Assembly: GCF_000203815.1 (NCBI RefSeq)
Contig: NW_004457690.1
Span: 310,001-374,000 of the forward strand
Reading direction: 5' to 3'
From: Cavenderia fasciculata
Taxonomy: Eukaryota > Evosea > Eumycetozoa > Acytosteliales > Cavenderiaceae
Length of the DNA stretch: 64,000 bases
The notes beneath the pieces were generated by a model. The model was not told the origin of the DNA. It saw only the letters and a program-made list of their open reading frames with translations, and did no database searches. The first letter of the stretch is position 1. Each line of letters begins with the position of its first letter. This document shows positions 35,328-44,880 of this stretch, piece by piece. Made by a program: the position numbers and the translations under genes.

Positions 35328-37136
35328 TTATTTTTTGATTAAAGCTCTAGATCCATTTTCTTTTAATTTCTTTAAATTCTTTTCCATTAAAATACATTCT
35401 CTAATTATATCATTTTCATCAAAATCTTGAATTATTATCTTACAATTATCAAAATAAAAAGAATAATCCTCTGGTTTTTCTTCTTCTTCTTTGTTTCTTT
35501 TCCTTTTTGAATTGGATATATTATTATTATTTTCTTGATCATCAATTTGTATTATTATTCTTGGTTCCATGATTTCTTTAATTTCAATGATTGGAAGAAT
35601 TTTTTCTGATCCAGGCTTTTTAATTTCCTCTTTAATTTTTTCTTTAATTTCTTCTTTAATTTCTTCTTTAATTTCTTCTTCAATTTCCTCTTCTTCTTCA
35701 TCTTCTATTTCTTCCTCTTCTTCATCTTGTTCTATTATTATTTTTATATCATGATCTTGTTGTTGTTGTTGATGTTGTTGATGTTGATGTTGTTTCTCTT
35801 TATCTTCATGGATTTGTTCAGTTTGAATTGGAATTGGTTGATTAGTTTCTTTTTGTTTTTCCCTTTCCTTTGCCTTTTCTTTTTCCTTTTCCCTTTCTTT
35901 TTCTTTTTCCTTTGAAATTTGAGGTTTTGTAATATTTTGAATACTTTGATTTTTTACTCTTCTCTTTAATCTTGCATATTGAGAAGTAGTTTTCCAATAA
36001 TAAAAATATTCCAAAACTTGCATTCTTGTTTTTGTCCCAATAATAGTATGAATAATAGATAATCCCCCTTTCCCAAGTGAATTGTATGCTTTATAAAATT
36101 GATCTTTTTCTTTTATACTCCATGCAGCTAAAATAAATAAATAAAGAAAATTGTAAATATATATTTATATATATATAAATTTTCATTTTTTGTTTTTCTT
36201 ACATTCAATATAATCTGATAAACATGGTAAAATAGATTGAAGTGTTGAATAGTCTATAGAATCTAAAGCCAACACTGGTGAATAGTCGTATTCGTGAAGA
36301 ATATTTAATAGTTGATCATCAGTTGTCCGATCAATGTCCAAATTTAACTTTATACCCATTTCTTTAATGTCTTGAAGATGTTTTGAAAATATTTCTCTTG
36401 ATGATTCTAAATAATCGTCTACTTGATTTTCAGTTAATCTTGTACCATCATATATTAAAGTTGGGTCATTGTTTGTTTCATGTTCTTTTGTATAAGGACC
36501 AAGATATTGTGGTATGTTTGCTTTACATTTTTCATAATATTCTTGATCTGTTAATTTTTTCTTCTTTGTAGTAGTAGTAGTAGTAGAAGTATTTTTTTGA
36601 TTATTTTCACTATCACTACTATTAATATCATCAGAATCTAATGAAGAAGGAGAAGAGGAAGGTGAAGAAGATAATTCGGTTGGATTTTTTGGTGGCATAA
36701 ATGATGTATAATAACGATATCCAGATTGTGAAGGATACCATCTTGCTTGCTGTGAAAATTGACCTCTTGTTGTTGATGATGTTGATGGTGATGATGATGA
36801 TGATGTTGATGATTCAGATTCTGATGAATTTATATTTTCATTATTATTAATATTTTCATTTTCTTTTGCCAAAGGGGAATATCTGAGAGGAGAATAAATT
36901 TCTTGATCAGGACTATATGCATCCGAAGGATAATAATAGATTGGTGGTGACATTGGTGATGATGGTTGAGAAGTATCCATCATATAATTGTAGCTACCAT
37001 TGAATAAACTACCATCTATACTAAGGTCATCTTCAAATCCATCACTTCCCAAAATACCAGTACTTGGAGGTAGATTACATTCTTGATCTATAAGGTTGTT
37101 TGTTGTTTGATCTCTATGGTTACTAGTACCATTCAT
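35328..37136 (-). CDS. ELM2-SANT domain protein (chromatin corepressor type)
   Basis: Exons (minus) 37136-36203 and 36127-35328 join in frame to 577 residues; neither exon alone shows the architecture. Residues about 235-305 look like an ELM2 domain (DPTLIYDGTRLTENQVDDYL, LLNILHEYDYSPVLALDSI). Across the splice and after it comes a SANT domain (about 311-360: SAWSIKEKDQFYKAYNSLGK, LSIIHTIIGTKTRMQVLEYF, YYWKTTSQY). ELM2 plus SANT is the core of MTA, MIER, RERE and CoREST proteins, which recruit and activate class I histone deacetylases. The N-terminus is Ser/Asn-rich and the C-terminus is a highly charged Glu/Lys/Gln region. Exact complex unknown. No other chromatin gene adjoins it. Confidence 0.88.
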
Positions 37137-37394
37137 AGTAGTAGTAGTAGTATTAAAATTACCTATAGTGATGATTGAATGATTATATTATCCCCTACCT
37201 CTCTTTTAAAAAAAGATAGAAAGAGAGAGTAAGAGAAGAAAGAGAGTGAGAGAAAAAGTAAGAGTAGTAGAAAATAGTTTAAAAGATCTCACTCTATTTT
37301 TTTTTGTTTTTTTTCTATTTTTTTAAATTTTTTAATCATATAAAGTCTACTTCTCTCTATTCTCTTTTCTTTTTACATTTTTTTTATATAAATA

Positions 37395-39380
37395 ATGATT
37401 CATATACCATTCAAGAATCAATATTTATTTAAATTAATATTTTCACATTTAAAGACTATAGAAAGTAAAGAAAGAGAATATTGTTTATTTAGATGGTCCT
37501 ATCAACATTATCAAAGTGTAAAAGAGATTTTAGATTCAAAATATGTTGGTCTATTGATTGACAAGATTAAAATGGGATGTTTGGATACTATATGTAGTGT
37601 TTTAGTCAGAGATATTGAAACTATATGTTTATTGGTCAATGACGTTCGTCAGTTTACATTTCTTTATAGACAATTTAAAGATTACTTTATATCATGGTCA
37701 TTGATTAGAAATGTTTGTCAAGTCGGTCATTTAGAGATTATAGAAATTTTATTTTCTCAAGAGGAACCAATCAAATTATCAACAAGAGGTGCTTTTATTG
37801 GTGCTGTAAAAGGTCAAAATTTACATGTTCTAGAATATCTATTCAACGAGAAGAATATTAATCCAATATTGGATGGAAATGAATTAATAATAGAACTATT
37901 GGAAACATCAATGTCACATTTTAATGATTCAACATTTATTTTATGGTTATTGGATCATTTTCCAGAATTATCAAGTTATCTATCAATCATTGATCCACAA
38001 TACTTTTATTGTTGTGGAAATGTACAATTGCCACATTTTAAATTATCAATTGATAATACAAAAGAAACTAAAAAAGATAAAGAAAAAACTACCAATCAAA
38101 GGTTTAAACATTATTCTTTAAATAGAGTAAAATCAAAACATTATGGTCATTTTATTAAATCATTTAAACAAATGATTCAATTTGAACCATCAAAATTTAT
38201 TTTACTCTATAAAGAAACGATTGGTCTTTGGGAATCATATATCATATCTGATAATCAATATTTAATAGATAAAATATTTAATAGAAAAGATCAAATATCC
38301 TCAGAATTAATTAAATGTTATCTTGCAATTATTATTTATCCAATACATGATAATGAAAATGGATTATTATTGGATAGGGCAACAAAATGTATATTGGAAA
38401 TGGATTTGGATTTTTTTATTACCAATCTATTTAAAAAGAATTTACCTCTTCAAGTTTATAAAACAATTGGAACAAAAATGGAATGGTTGGAGAGAATATT
38501 CTTGGATTGTAGAGACCTAACAGTTGAAGCAACAAAACATATTATAAATAATGCAGACCCTAAAGTACAATATGATTATGTAATGGCAAACCCACACATT
38601 GCAAGGGTAATGGGTTCATCTTTAACAGCAAGATCATTTCAATTGGCATTTGATGCAACCAAACTTTTTGATTGTATCTATTTAAAAGATATACCAATGG
38701 AGGAATTGACCCGAGAAAATATTTTGCAATTGATTCAACATCAAAAAAAAACTTTTTGTACATTTACAAATGAATATTTTAACAAGGTGGTGGAATATAT
38801 AATGGTTGAAACAAAAGACAAGGAATTACTACAACTATTAAAAGATCAATTTCAATTTAAAATTCATGTCGTCAATGTACCAAAATTCTCTAGAATCAAC
38901 AAATTTTTTTATTCTTTGGATAATCATTTATCTATTCATCAGGCTAGTTGGATATCAATGGAAGCATTTAAACTTTTTCAACCAAAAGTTGATTCAATCA
39001 AACCTAATGGTTTAGATTTAAATTTAAAAGATATAATTGGAAATGGAATGGTTTTAAAATTTTTAGCGAATCTAAAAAACAACAAAAATGATGATGATGG
39101 TTTATATTTAGAGACGATTGTTCAAGTTGGTAATTTAAATTTCTTTAAATGGTGGTGGGAAACGAAAAAGAAGAAGGAATTGACGGTAAAGGATATTCAG
39201 AGGGCTGTTGATTGGTACTCGGCTATTGCTTTGGCGTCTGACAAGAGTCTGGGGACTATTGTCTTGTTGTTGTATTTGGTCAAGCATTTTGGTATAGTCT
39301 TGAATAAAAGGATGTTGTCCATCTCGGCCGTTCGTTCAAATGGTCAGTTGTTTGGTATTTTATCAAATTTATTTAAATAA
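37395..39380 (+). CDS. dictyostelid ankyrin-type family protein (diverged)
   Basis: An intronless ORF of 661 residues with an N-terminal NQYLFKLIFSHLKTIESKER helix, the same kind of head seen in the other family members here. It has helical repeat-like units (VCQVGHLEIIEILFSQ, AVKGQNLHVLEYLFNE, TIVQVGNLNFFKWWWE) spaced through a long Lys/Ile/Leu-rich chain, so it looks like a strongly diverged ankyrin-type protein. No enzyme motif, no signal peptide and no Asn or Gln homopolymer, unlike most neighbours. The stop is 16 bp from the 25-bp direct repeat that opens the unusual 39.4-44.7 kb region. Family membership inferred. Confidence 0.78.
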   Translation: MIHIPFKNQYLFKLIFSHLKTIESKEREYCLFRWSYQHYQSVKEILDSKYVGLLIDKIKMGCLDTICSVLVRDIETICLLVNDVRQFTFLYRQFKDYFISWSLIRNVCQVGHLEIIEILFSQEEPIKLSTRGAFIGAVKGQNLHVLEYLFNEKNINPILDGNELIIELLETSMSHFNDSTFILWLLDHFPELSSYLSIIDPQYFYCCGNVQLPHFKLSIDNTKETKKDKEKTTNQRFKHYSLNRVKSKHYGHFIKSFKQMIQFEPSKFILLYKETIGLWESYIISDNQYLIDKIFNRKDQISSELIKCYLAIIIYPIHDNENGLLLDRATKCILEMDLDFFITNLFKKNLPLQVYKTIGTKMEWLERIFLDCRDLTVEATKHIINNADPKVQYDYVMANPHIARVMGSSLTARSFQLAFDATKLFDCIYLKDIPMEELTRENILQLIQHQKKTFCTFTNEYFNKVVEYIMVETKDKELLQLLKDQFQFKIHVVNVPKFSRINKFFYSLDNHLSIHQASWISMEAFKLFQPKVDSIKPNGLDLNLKDIIGNGMVLKFLANLKNNKNDDDGLYLETIVQVGNLNFFKWWWETKKKKELTVKDIQRAVDWYSAIALASDKSLGTIVLLLYLVKHFGIVLNKRMLSISAVRSNGQLFGILSNLFK

Positions 39381-39396
39381 AAGATTTTTTAATAAT

Positions 39397-39421
39397 AACA
39401 TTTATTTAAACTAATAATCTG
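39397..39421. repeat. 25-bp direct repeat, left copy
   Basis: This 25-bp segment (AACATTTATT ... AATAATCTG ends) is identical to 44307-44331 in the same orientation; flanking bases differ on both sides. The two copies bracket an unusual block of about 4.9 kb holding tRNA genes, coding relics and an orphan gene. They could be ends of an insertion, or copies of a dispersed element. Confidence 0.8.
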
Positions 39422-39812
39422 TACAGGGACAAGAGAAATCTTGCGCCCTATTTGCTGTCTGAACGATGTTGCAAATGATGCAGAGTCATCGTCGAATTGG
39501 AGGAAAAGGATTTTGAGTGGACTGTCGGTAATTGGCAAGCCAGCTTGGGGGTCAGCCGAGAGAATGTTGTAATGAAGATCTCATTATCTCGGTTTTTACA
39601 AACGTTAACCTTTAAGACACGCAAACGATCATTATACTCTTTATTGTTCTAACAACATTATAAAGGTATAGTAAAGTAATAAATAAATAAATACACAACA
39701 TTGTTCTAACAACATTATAAAGACTTTATTACTCTCTCTTATTCTTTATTAAATACAATAGTGATATACGTTAGAAGGGCCCTCTACACTATCATATTTA
39801 TTAAAATGTATT
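39422..39812 (-). pseudogene. candidate coding relic with tandem and dispersed repeats
   Basis: On the minus strand 39421-39600 reads as protein-like sequence in two frames joined by an apparent shift: VCKNRDNEIFITTF from about 39603, then, after a one-base change of frame, DPQAGLPITDSPLKILFLQF and SFRQQIGRKISLVPVQ. The GC content is well above the flanks. Further right, a 23-bp direct repeat occurs at 39643-39665 and 39700-39722, and 39711-39812 resembles the repeat at 10204-10310. The relic lies within about 430 bp beyond the 3' end of the tRNA-Val gene, a position favoured by some dictyostelid retrotransposons. The parent protein is not recognised. Confidence 0.4.
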
Positions 39813-39851
39813 TCGCCATGGCCAACAGACGTTCAGCAAAAAGGGATAATT

Positions 39852-39924
39852 ATCAAGAGTGGGAATCGAACCCACGACCCTAACCGTGTAAAGGTCATGT
39901 GATAACCAACTACACCATCCTGAC
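39852..39924 (-). tRNA. tRNA-Val (anticodon UAC)
   Basis: The minus strand folds into a 73-nt tRNA: acceptor GTCAGGA with TCTTGAT (two G-U pairs), D stem GTG/CAC, anticodon stem TGACC/GGTTA with loop TTTACAC (anticodon UAC), T stem GTGGG/CCCAC with loop TTCGATT. The B box GGTTCGATTCC is canonical and a T5 run follows 9-14 nt after the 3' end (39838-39842). CCA is not encoded. A copy of its 5' 26 nt and its 5' flank occurs at 40072-40135. Confidence 0.92.
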
Positions 39925-40071
39925 TTTTATCACGTGAAGGCAAACGAAAAAATCTGTATTTATAGTCCCCCTTTTTTCTCAAACTACAGGTAGATGCTTA
40001 AAAAAACCCCCGTTTTTCTCAAAAACACTAATTCTTGATCATTTAATGGTTATTTCATCTCTATTTGCCAA

Positions 40072-40135
40072 GTGATAACCAACTACACCATCCTGACTTT
40101 TATCACGTGACGGCAAACGAAAAAAATCTGTATTT
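40072..40135 (-). repeat. duplicated 5' part of tRNA-Val with its 5' flank
   Basis: This 64-nt segment matches 39899-39961 (63 nt) with one substitution and one extra A in an A run. It includes the first 26 nt of tRNA-Val, up to the end of the D arm, and about 37 nt of the sequence 5' of the tRNA (TTATCACGTGA, GGCAAACG, TCTGTATTT). The anticodon arm, T arm and B box are missing, so it cannot be a functional tRNA gene. It lies about 150 bp upstream of the intact gene. Confidence 0.9.
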
Positions 40136-41996
40136 GTGAGAAGTCAAAACAACTGCGCTGGGTTTTTCGCAAAACTCATATAAATTTATCAGGAAGAGTC
40201 GGACTCAAAGTTACAAAGTTTTATTAATTATACTTTTTAATTGACCAGCAAGAGATAAAGATTATCTCGAGAGGAATTAAAGTTAATTTGTTCTGAATTC
40301 TAGGGGGTTGTCCATGTCTATCGAAGTTGATATCTCTTTTTGTTTAAAATAATCAAGCATATTGGATTGATTTGGATTGTTGCTTGTTCTAAAAATAAAT
40401 TAAATGAAATATAATTAGTTTGAGAGGTATATTAATAATATATCAATAATAATTAGATTGAATCGATATTTTCATGCGTATCGTTTAAATAGAATAATTC
40501 AATTATAACTATTGTGGTAATAATCAATAAGAATGAATTCTTCTTTATTGGAATATTCTAATCCATTTATAATTGTTGATCAAGACTACTATCTGACGAT
40601 AGTTGGTCGTTTTTATTTTATCCAAAATAGCCTATTAGACTTGATCCACCCATGATTGAGTTCATTGAGATATCATTGATTTTAGACAATCTAAAACTAA
40701 CAGATTCGATGAGCTATTGATAAATTCAAACAAATATTAATTATTTTAGTTTTAATAAAATTTTGAGATGATTTAAATAAACTTGGAATTTTTTGATCTT
40801 GAATTCTCAGCTGACCCATTCCTTTCTTAATGTCAAGCACAACGTGATAAACATCTTATAGGCCTAAAAAAAAGGAAAATTTCAAAAATGTTAAAAATCA
40901 AAACACTCTGTGTGAGAGAATTTTGCGGTCTCTCACAGGAGAGAAAAGAAAATAAATTTCTTTAAAAAAAAATAATAAATTTAAAATAAAACAATCATAA
41001 TAGCTATCATGTGGGTAGATGATAGCTCACATCAAGTTTATTAAAAAAAGAACTCAAACCAGCTTTCATCGCACATGGTGTAGCCTGAAAGTGCAATTCG
41101 GAGATCGTGACTAGTGTCTCGACCCAAACAATACAATAGCAATCGTTACCAAAATCTTCAACTATTTTCCATCTTGACTAATCCAAAACTGCAAATCTAT
41201 ACTGACTAATCTCGAACTGATCTCTCACACTAGCAATTTCTCTTTCGTCTGGGCAAACTAGCTTCGCAAAACAGCATTATCTATTTTTGTATTATGATCT
41301 AGTTGAGAAATTTTAAAAAAAGAAATTCATTTTATTTACACATGGTGGATTTCTCATCTGATACTAATATAAAAGGTTCTTATAGATTTATAATGATTAA
41401 TATTAATAAATCTTGAACCACGTTTCGACTTAATTTAAAAAAATATCTTTTTTTCATTTTTTTTTCTTTCTTATTCATTGATTGTCGGTGAATACTAGTA
41501 TTAATATTTACTTGTTGATTCAAAGTGCACAATAATTGTTACCTATCAAAGTAAGCAGAAATATCGCCATTTACAGAAAAGTACAACTCGTTAGATGTTA
41601 TATACTTAGATGTTACATTACCTTTAGTTTAAAGAGATGAATGTATCAAAATGAAAACGAGAGTAAAAGAGATACATTGATATAGAGCCATCCTCTTAAA
41701 AATATATCAATCTACAGTCATTCAACAATACAACCATTTCAATGACTACAATCAATTTTTGGGGTGATATTTACCCTCAACCAAGCCTTTGGATAAGCTC
41801 ACGGATTGGATGATTTTGGTTTATAATCTTTCAAAAAGACACATACTTGATTGTATTTTTCGAGATTGGGTGATATTGTGGTCGGCTGCACAAAAGGAAT
41901 GACATTTGTCGCAGAGGGAAATGTTATCCTTATTAAAGTATAAGGGGATTGAAACAACAAAAATATAATAATTTATATCATTTACAACATTTAATA
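40136..41996. other. gene-poor part of the island, hairpins, no gene seen
   Basis: This 1.9-kb stretch lies between the tRNA fragment and the orphan gene. The composition alternates between AT-rich and balanced patches. A 9-bp stem with an 8-nt loop (AGCTATCAT ... ATGATAGCT) occurs near 41001-41026, and a GAGAGA / CTCTC-type pairing near 40914-40945. No ORF above background and no tRNA seen. The last ~200 bp contain the leader of the orphan gene. The rest may be decayed mobile-element or non-coding RNA sequence. Confidence 0.45.
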
Positions 41997-43635
41997 ATGC
42001 AAACAAATAATAGTAGTAGTACAGATATTCCCCCCAACATTCCCCCTCAAGTATCAAAGATACCAGGACCATTTTATTTACCAGACCTCTTGGAGTGTCC
42101 TTGTGATAAAACTACAGATTGTAAAAATTGTTTGTAAGTTTTAATGATCTTTTTTTAAACAAATATATATCGAAAAAAAAAGAACAAATTATTAATTAAA
42201 TTTATATTTATCTATTTTTTTATTTTCTAGTCTAGTCCAATTGTTTAACAAAAGAGATGGTAATTTGGATTCAACTCTTGCTAGTGATTGTGCTTCCAAA
42301 GACCACAGCAAGAAGCATGGCAAGAATGAAATGACAACCGACAAGATCAGAGAAAAGACAATCACGCAAGGAGGACTCTGTGCCGTCTCGAGTGCAAGAT
42401 TGGTCGAGACTCCCCTTGCTAATTGTCAGAAAAGTGTTGATAGAAAAGACGATGACACTACCTATACTGAAATCAACAGCCGCTTGGTTTGTAGAGAGTT
42501 TAATACCGCGGCAAAGTGGTCGACCGATTTATTGCGAACCTTTGGCAAAGAAGGTTTGGACAACTCGGGAATCATTCTGACCAAGGAGCAACTAGATGAA
42601 ATGTTTGTTTCAATGGACATTGGCCCACAACTGGAAAAGCTATGGGATACTGCTTTGAAATCAAACAACTATCGCAATGGGTTAGAATCCAGAGAAACAC
42701 CACTTCAATTCGATATCACAGTCGATTTTCTCAAAGCTCTTTGGTATTATCTTATGGGTCAATGCTATTACTCTAATGTAAAAATGGAACCAGCTCCTAA
42801 AGGCAAAAAGGGTGAAACAATACAGGAAAAGGCTTTAAGAAAGGTTCGAACGATATCACTCGAACGCCTCAACCCATTGTTGGGCTACATCACAACAAAC
42901 ACTGTTCTCATTATCAATCCATTCAACTCTACCACCACAACCAGCAAGCACAAGGGCAATCTAACAAGTCAACAGTTGGCTGCTGCCCAGAACCACTTGG
43001 ATTCGTTACTCCAATTCTCGCAACTTGGTGCTCAAGAAAAAGAACAAGTTTCCACACAAATTAGAGATATGGAAAAGTTGATTAGCATCCTCAGCATGCC
43101 ATGTCATTACGGCAATTGGACCAAGGTCAAGTTGGCATACTTTTTGGCTTGTGAAAATCTAGCTCAAAGCGGTAGACACAATGAAATCGTTTCATTTAAG
43201 GAATATCAACTAGGTAATTCTTTTGACCATTTTGAAGCACTGGATAGGAAAAGACTTGATTGGTGCAAGTCTGTCAGTCACCTTGCTCTTCCATTTGAAT
43301 ATTCAAATGAATTAATCCAAGAGCTTAGACTCAAGCGATACAAGTCAAAAGTCAAAAAGACAGTAGTGGAACCAAAACAACGATTGATCACTGCCAGGGA
43401 AGCCATTCCTCGTTTATTTCAAGTAAAAAGAAATATGCCATTGGCACCATCCCGTGAATCCGTCATTCATACCATGCCAAAGGAACTATGTCTATCTGAT
43501 CAAGACGACTTTGAACCTTTTCTACAACGTAGAGAACGCAAGTTTTATTATCATCAATTAAAAGATGACCATTATGATGACTTGGATGAAATGATTAAAG
43601 AAAACAATCATTACAAATCAAATTTTAAATTTTAA
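41997..43635 (+). CDS. orphan two-exon protein in tRNA-bearing island
   Basis: Exons 41997-42133 and 42231-43635 (GTAAGT donor, TTTTCTAG acceptor, phase 2) give 513 residues. The frame continuity and ordinary amino-acid mix show it is genuinely coding, and codon use is more GC-rich than in neighbouring genes. The N-terminus has a Pro-rich start and a Cys cluster (CPCDKTTDCKNC). The rest is mainly helical, with FDITVDFLKALWYYLMGQCYY, QLAAAQNHLDSLLQFSQLGA and a basic C-terminal part (ELRLKRYKSKVKKTVVEPK, RERKFYYHQLKDDHYDDLDE). There is no recognisable reverse transcriptase, integrase, transposase or nuclease motif and I know no family. The location among tRNAs and relics keeps a mobile-element protein possible. 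The intact frame argues for recent selection. Confidence 0.75.
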
Positions 43636-44119
43636 AAATATAAATTAGTTCTATTGTGTAAAAACTTATAAGATATGTTTTACTTATACCTAAAGTTTAT
43701 GATACTAATAATAAAGAATGGATGAACTTGATCTGAAATGGGCCAACTTTTTTTTATTATTATTAAAACCATGCTACGTATCAGCCCTATGAAGGCAACT
43801 CAGTTCATCTCATTACTCCTCTATTAGATTGAGTATCTTCAAATGTAGACGTGTCGTCAAACTCGAGCTGAGTGGGTCTCCTTTTTGTTTTTTTAATGTA
43901 ATTCTTTTCCTGTGTGGGTTTAATTAAAAAACCTTTTTTTATAAATAAATCTGTATCGTAACTCGAGTCGCACGATACGGTTTTTATGGTTTATTTGTTT
44001 TAATTTAAAAGGCTGTTTGTTCGAAGAGGGCAAAAAAAATCTTGACCTCATCAGACAAAAAAAAAAAAAAAAAACCCCCCGAGTTCAAGGTCGCGATGTT
44101 TTATTTATTGCTTTTGTGA
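43636..44119. other. intergenic, hairpin before tRNA-His, no gene seen
   Basis: The spacer between the orphan gene and tRNA-His has patches of balanced composition. A 9-bp stem (CTGTATCGT with ACGATACGG, one G-T pair) around a CTCGAG core sits at 43951-43980. Runs of A and C follow before the tRNA. No ORF was found. Confidence 0.45.
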
Positions 44120-44189
44120 GCTCAGATGGTGAAGTGGCATCACAAGAGGTTGTGGTCCTCTTATCCCAAGTTCGATTCTTGGTCTGAGC
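44120..44189 (+). tRNA. tRNA-His (anticodon GUG)
   Basis: A 70-nt cloverleaf: acceptor GCTCAGA with TCTGAGC (7 bp, all Watson-Crick), D stem GTG/CAC, anticodon stem AGAGG/CCTCT with loop TTGTGGT (anticodon GUG), T stem CCAAG/CTTGG with loop TTCGATT. A T6 run at 44193-44198 serves as the polymerase III stop. The required G at -1 is not encoded, as is usual for eukaryotic tRNA-His. It lies on the opposite strand to tRNA-Val, about 4.2 kb away. Confidence 0.92.
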
Positions 44190-44306
44190 ACGTTTTTTAT
44201 GCCCTTATTTAGCAAGAAATAACGCGCTCTAAGCCTCCAACCTCCAACACAAATGATTGCAACTCCAACACAAACAACTCATATAAAAAAAAAAAAAAAT
44301 AATCAC

Positions 44307-44331
44307 AACATTTATTTAAACTAATAATCTG
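44307..44331. repeat. 25-bp direct repeat, right copy
   Basis: Identical to 39397-39421 over 25 bp, same orientation. It sits about 120 bp beyond the 3' end of tRNA-His and directly after an A-rich run (about 44286-44298), which may be a relic of a polyadenylated insertion such as a non-LTR element. Confidence 0.8.
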
Positions 44332-44530
44332 GCGCCAACCAATTAAATCAAATAAATCTAAAATAGTCAAAAAAAATAGTGTGAGCATAGTGTCTAATCC
44401 TCATATATAGATATCACATAGTTATATAGTAGTAGGATCATCTCTTTCAAATACTCCATACCATGGCTGGAATATTATTATAAATCGTACCTCCGGTAGT
44501 GCTATTTTGAGCATTCTTGAGTCTTTGGGG

Positions 44531-44605
44531 CTGGAAAGTTTGGAGATTAGCAACACGTTAAACAAGCAACATGTTTAACGTGTTGCTAATCTCCAAACTA
44601 TCCAG
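44531..44605. repeat. 28-bp perfect hairpin, extended with one mismatch
   Basis: Arms 44537-44564 and 44572-44599 are exact reverse complements with a 7-nt loop; beyond one A-A mismatch five more base pairs extend the stem (44531-44535 with 44601-44605). The sequence is of mixed composition (GGAGATTAGCAACACG in the left arm), not a simple AT palindrome. It would make a 34-bp stem-loop when transcribed. Possible pre-miRNA-like hairpin, or foldback DNA. No known family recognised. Confidence 0.93.
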
Positions 44606-44880
44606 TTTGTCCACACTAGCGTCGCCGTTAACTTTTACGATTTCCACCAGATCAACATGTTATTTCTATCCATAAACTGAAGTTGTCGGAGACGATAGTT
44701 GTCTTAAACTATTAGTTAGTCTTATAGATAGGGGATAGTGTTATATAAATGTATTAATAAATTCTCTGTTGCTCGTTGGTTGGACGAAAACAATTTTACA
44801 AAGCTATTTCTCATTTCTTCATCCCATTAAATATTTTTAGATTTTTTTTAGTTTTATATATATATTTAAATTTATTTATT

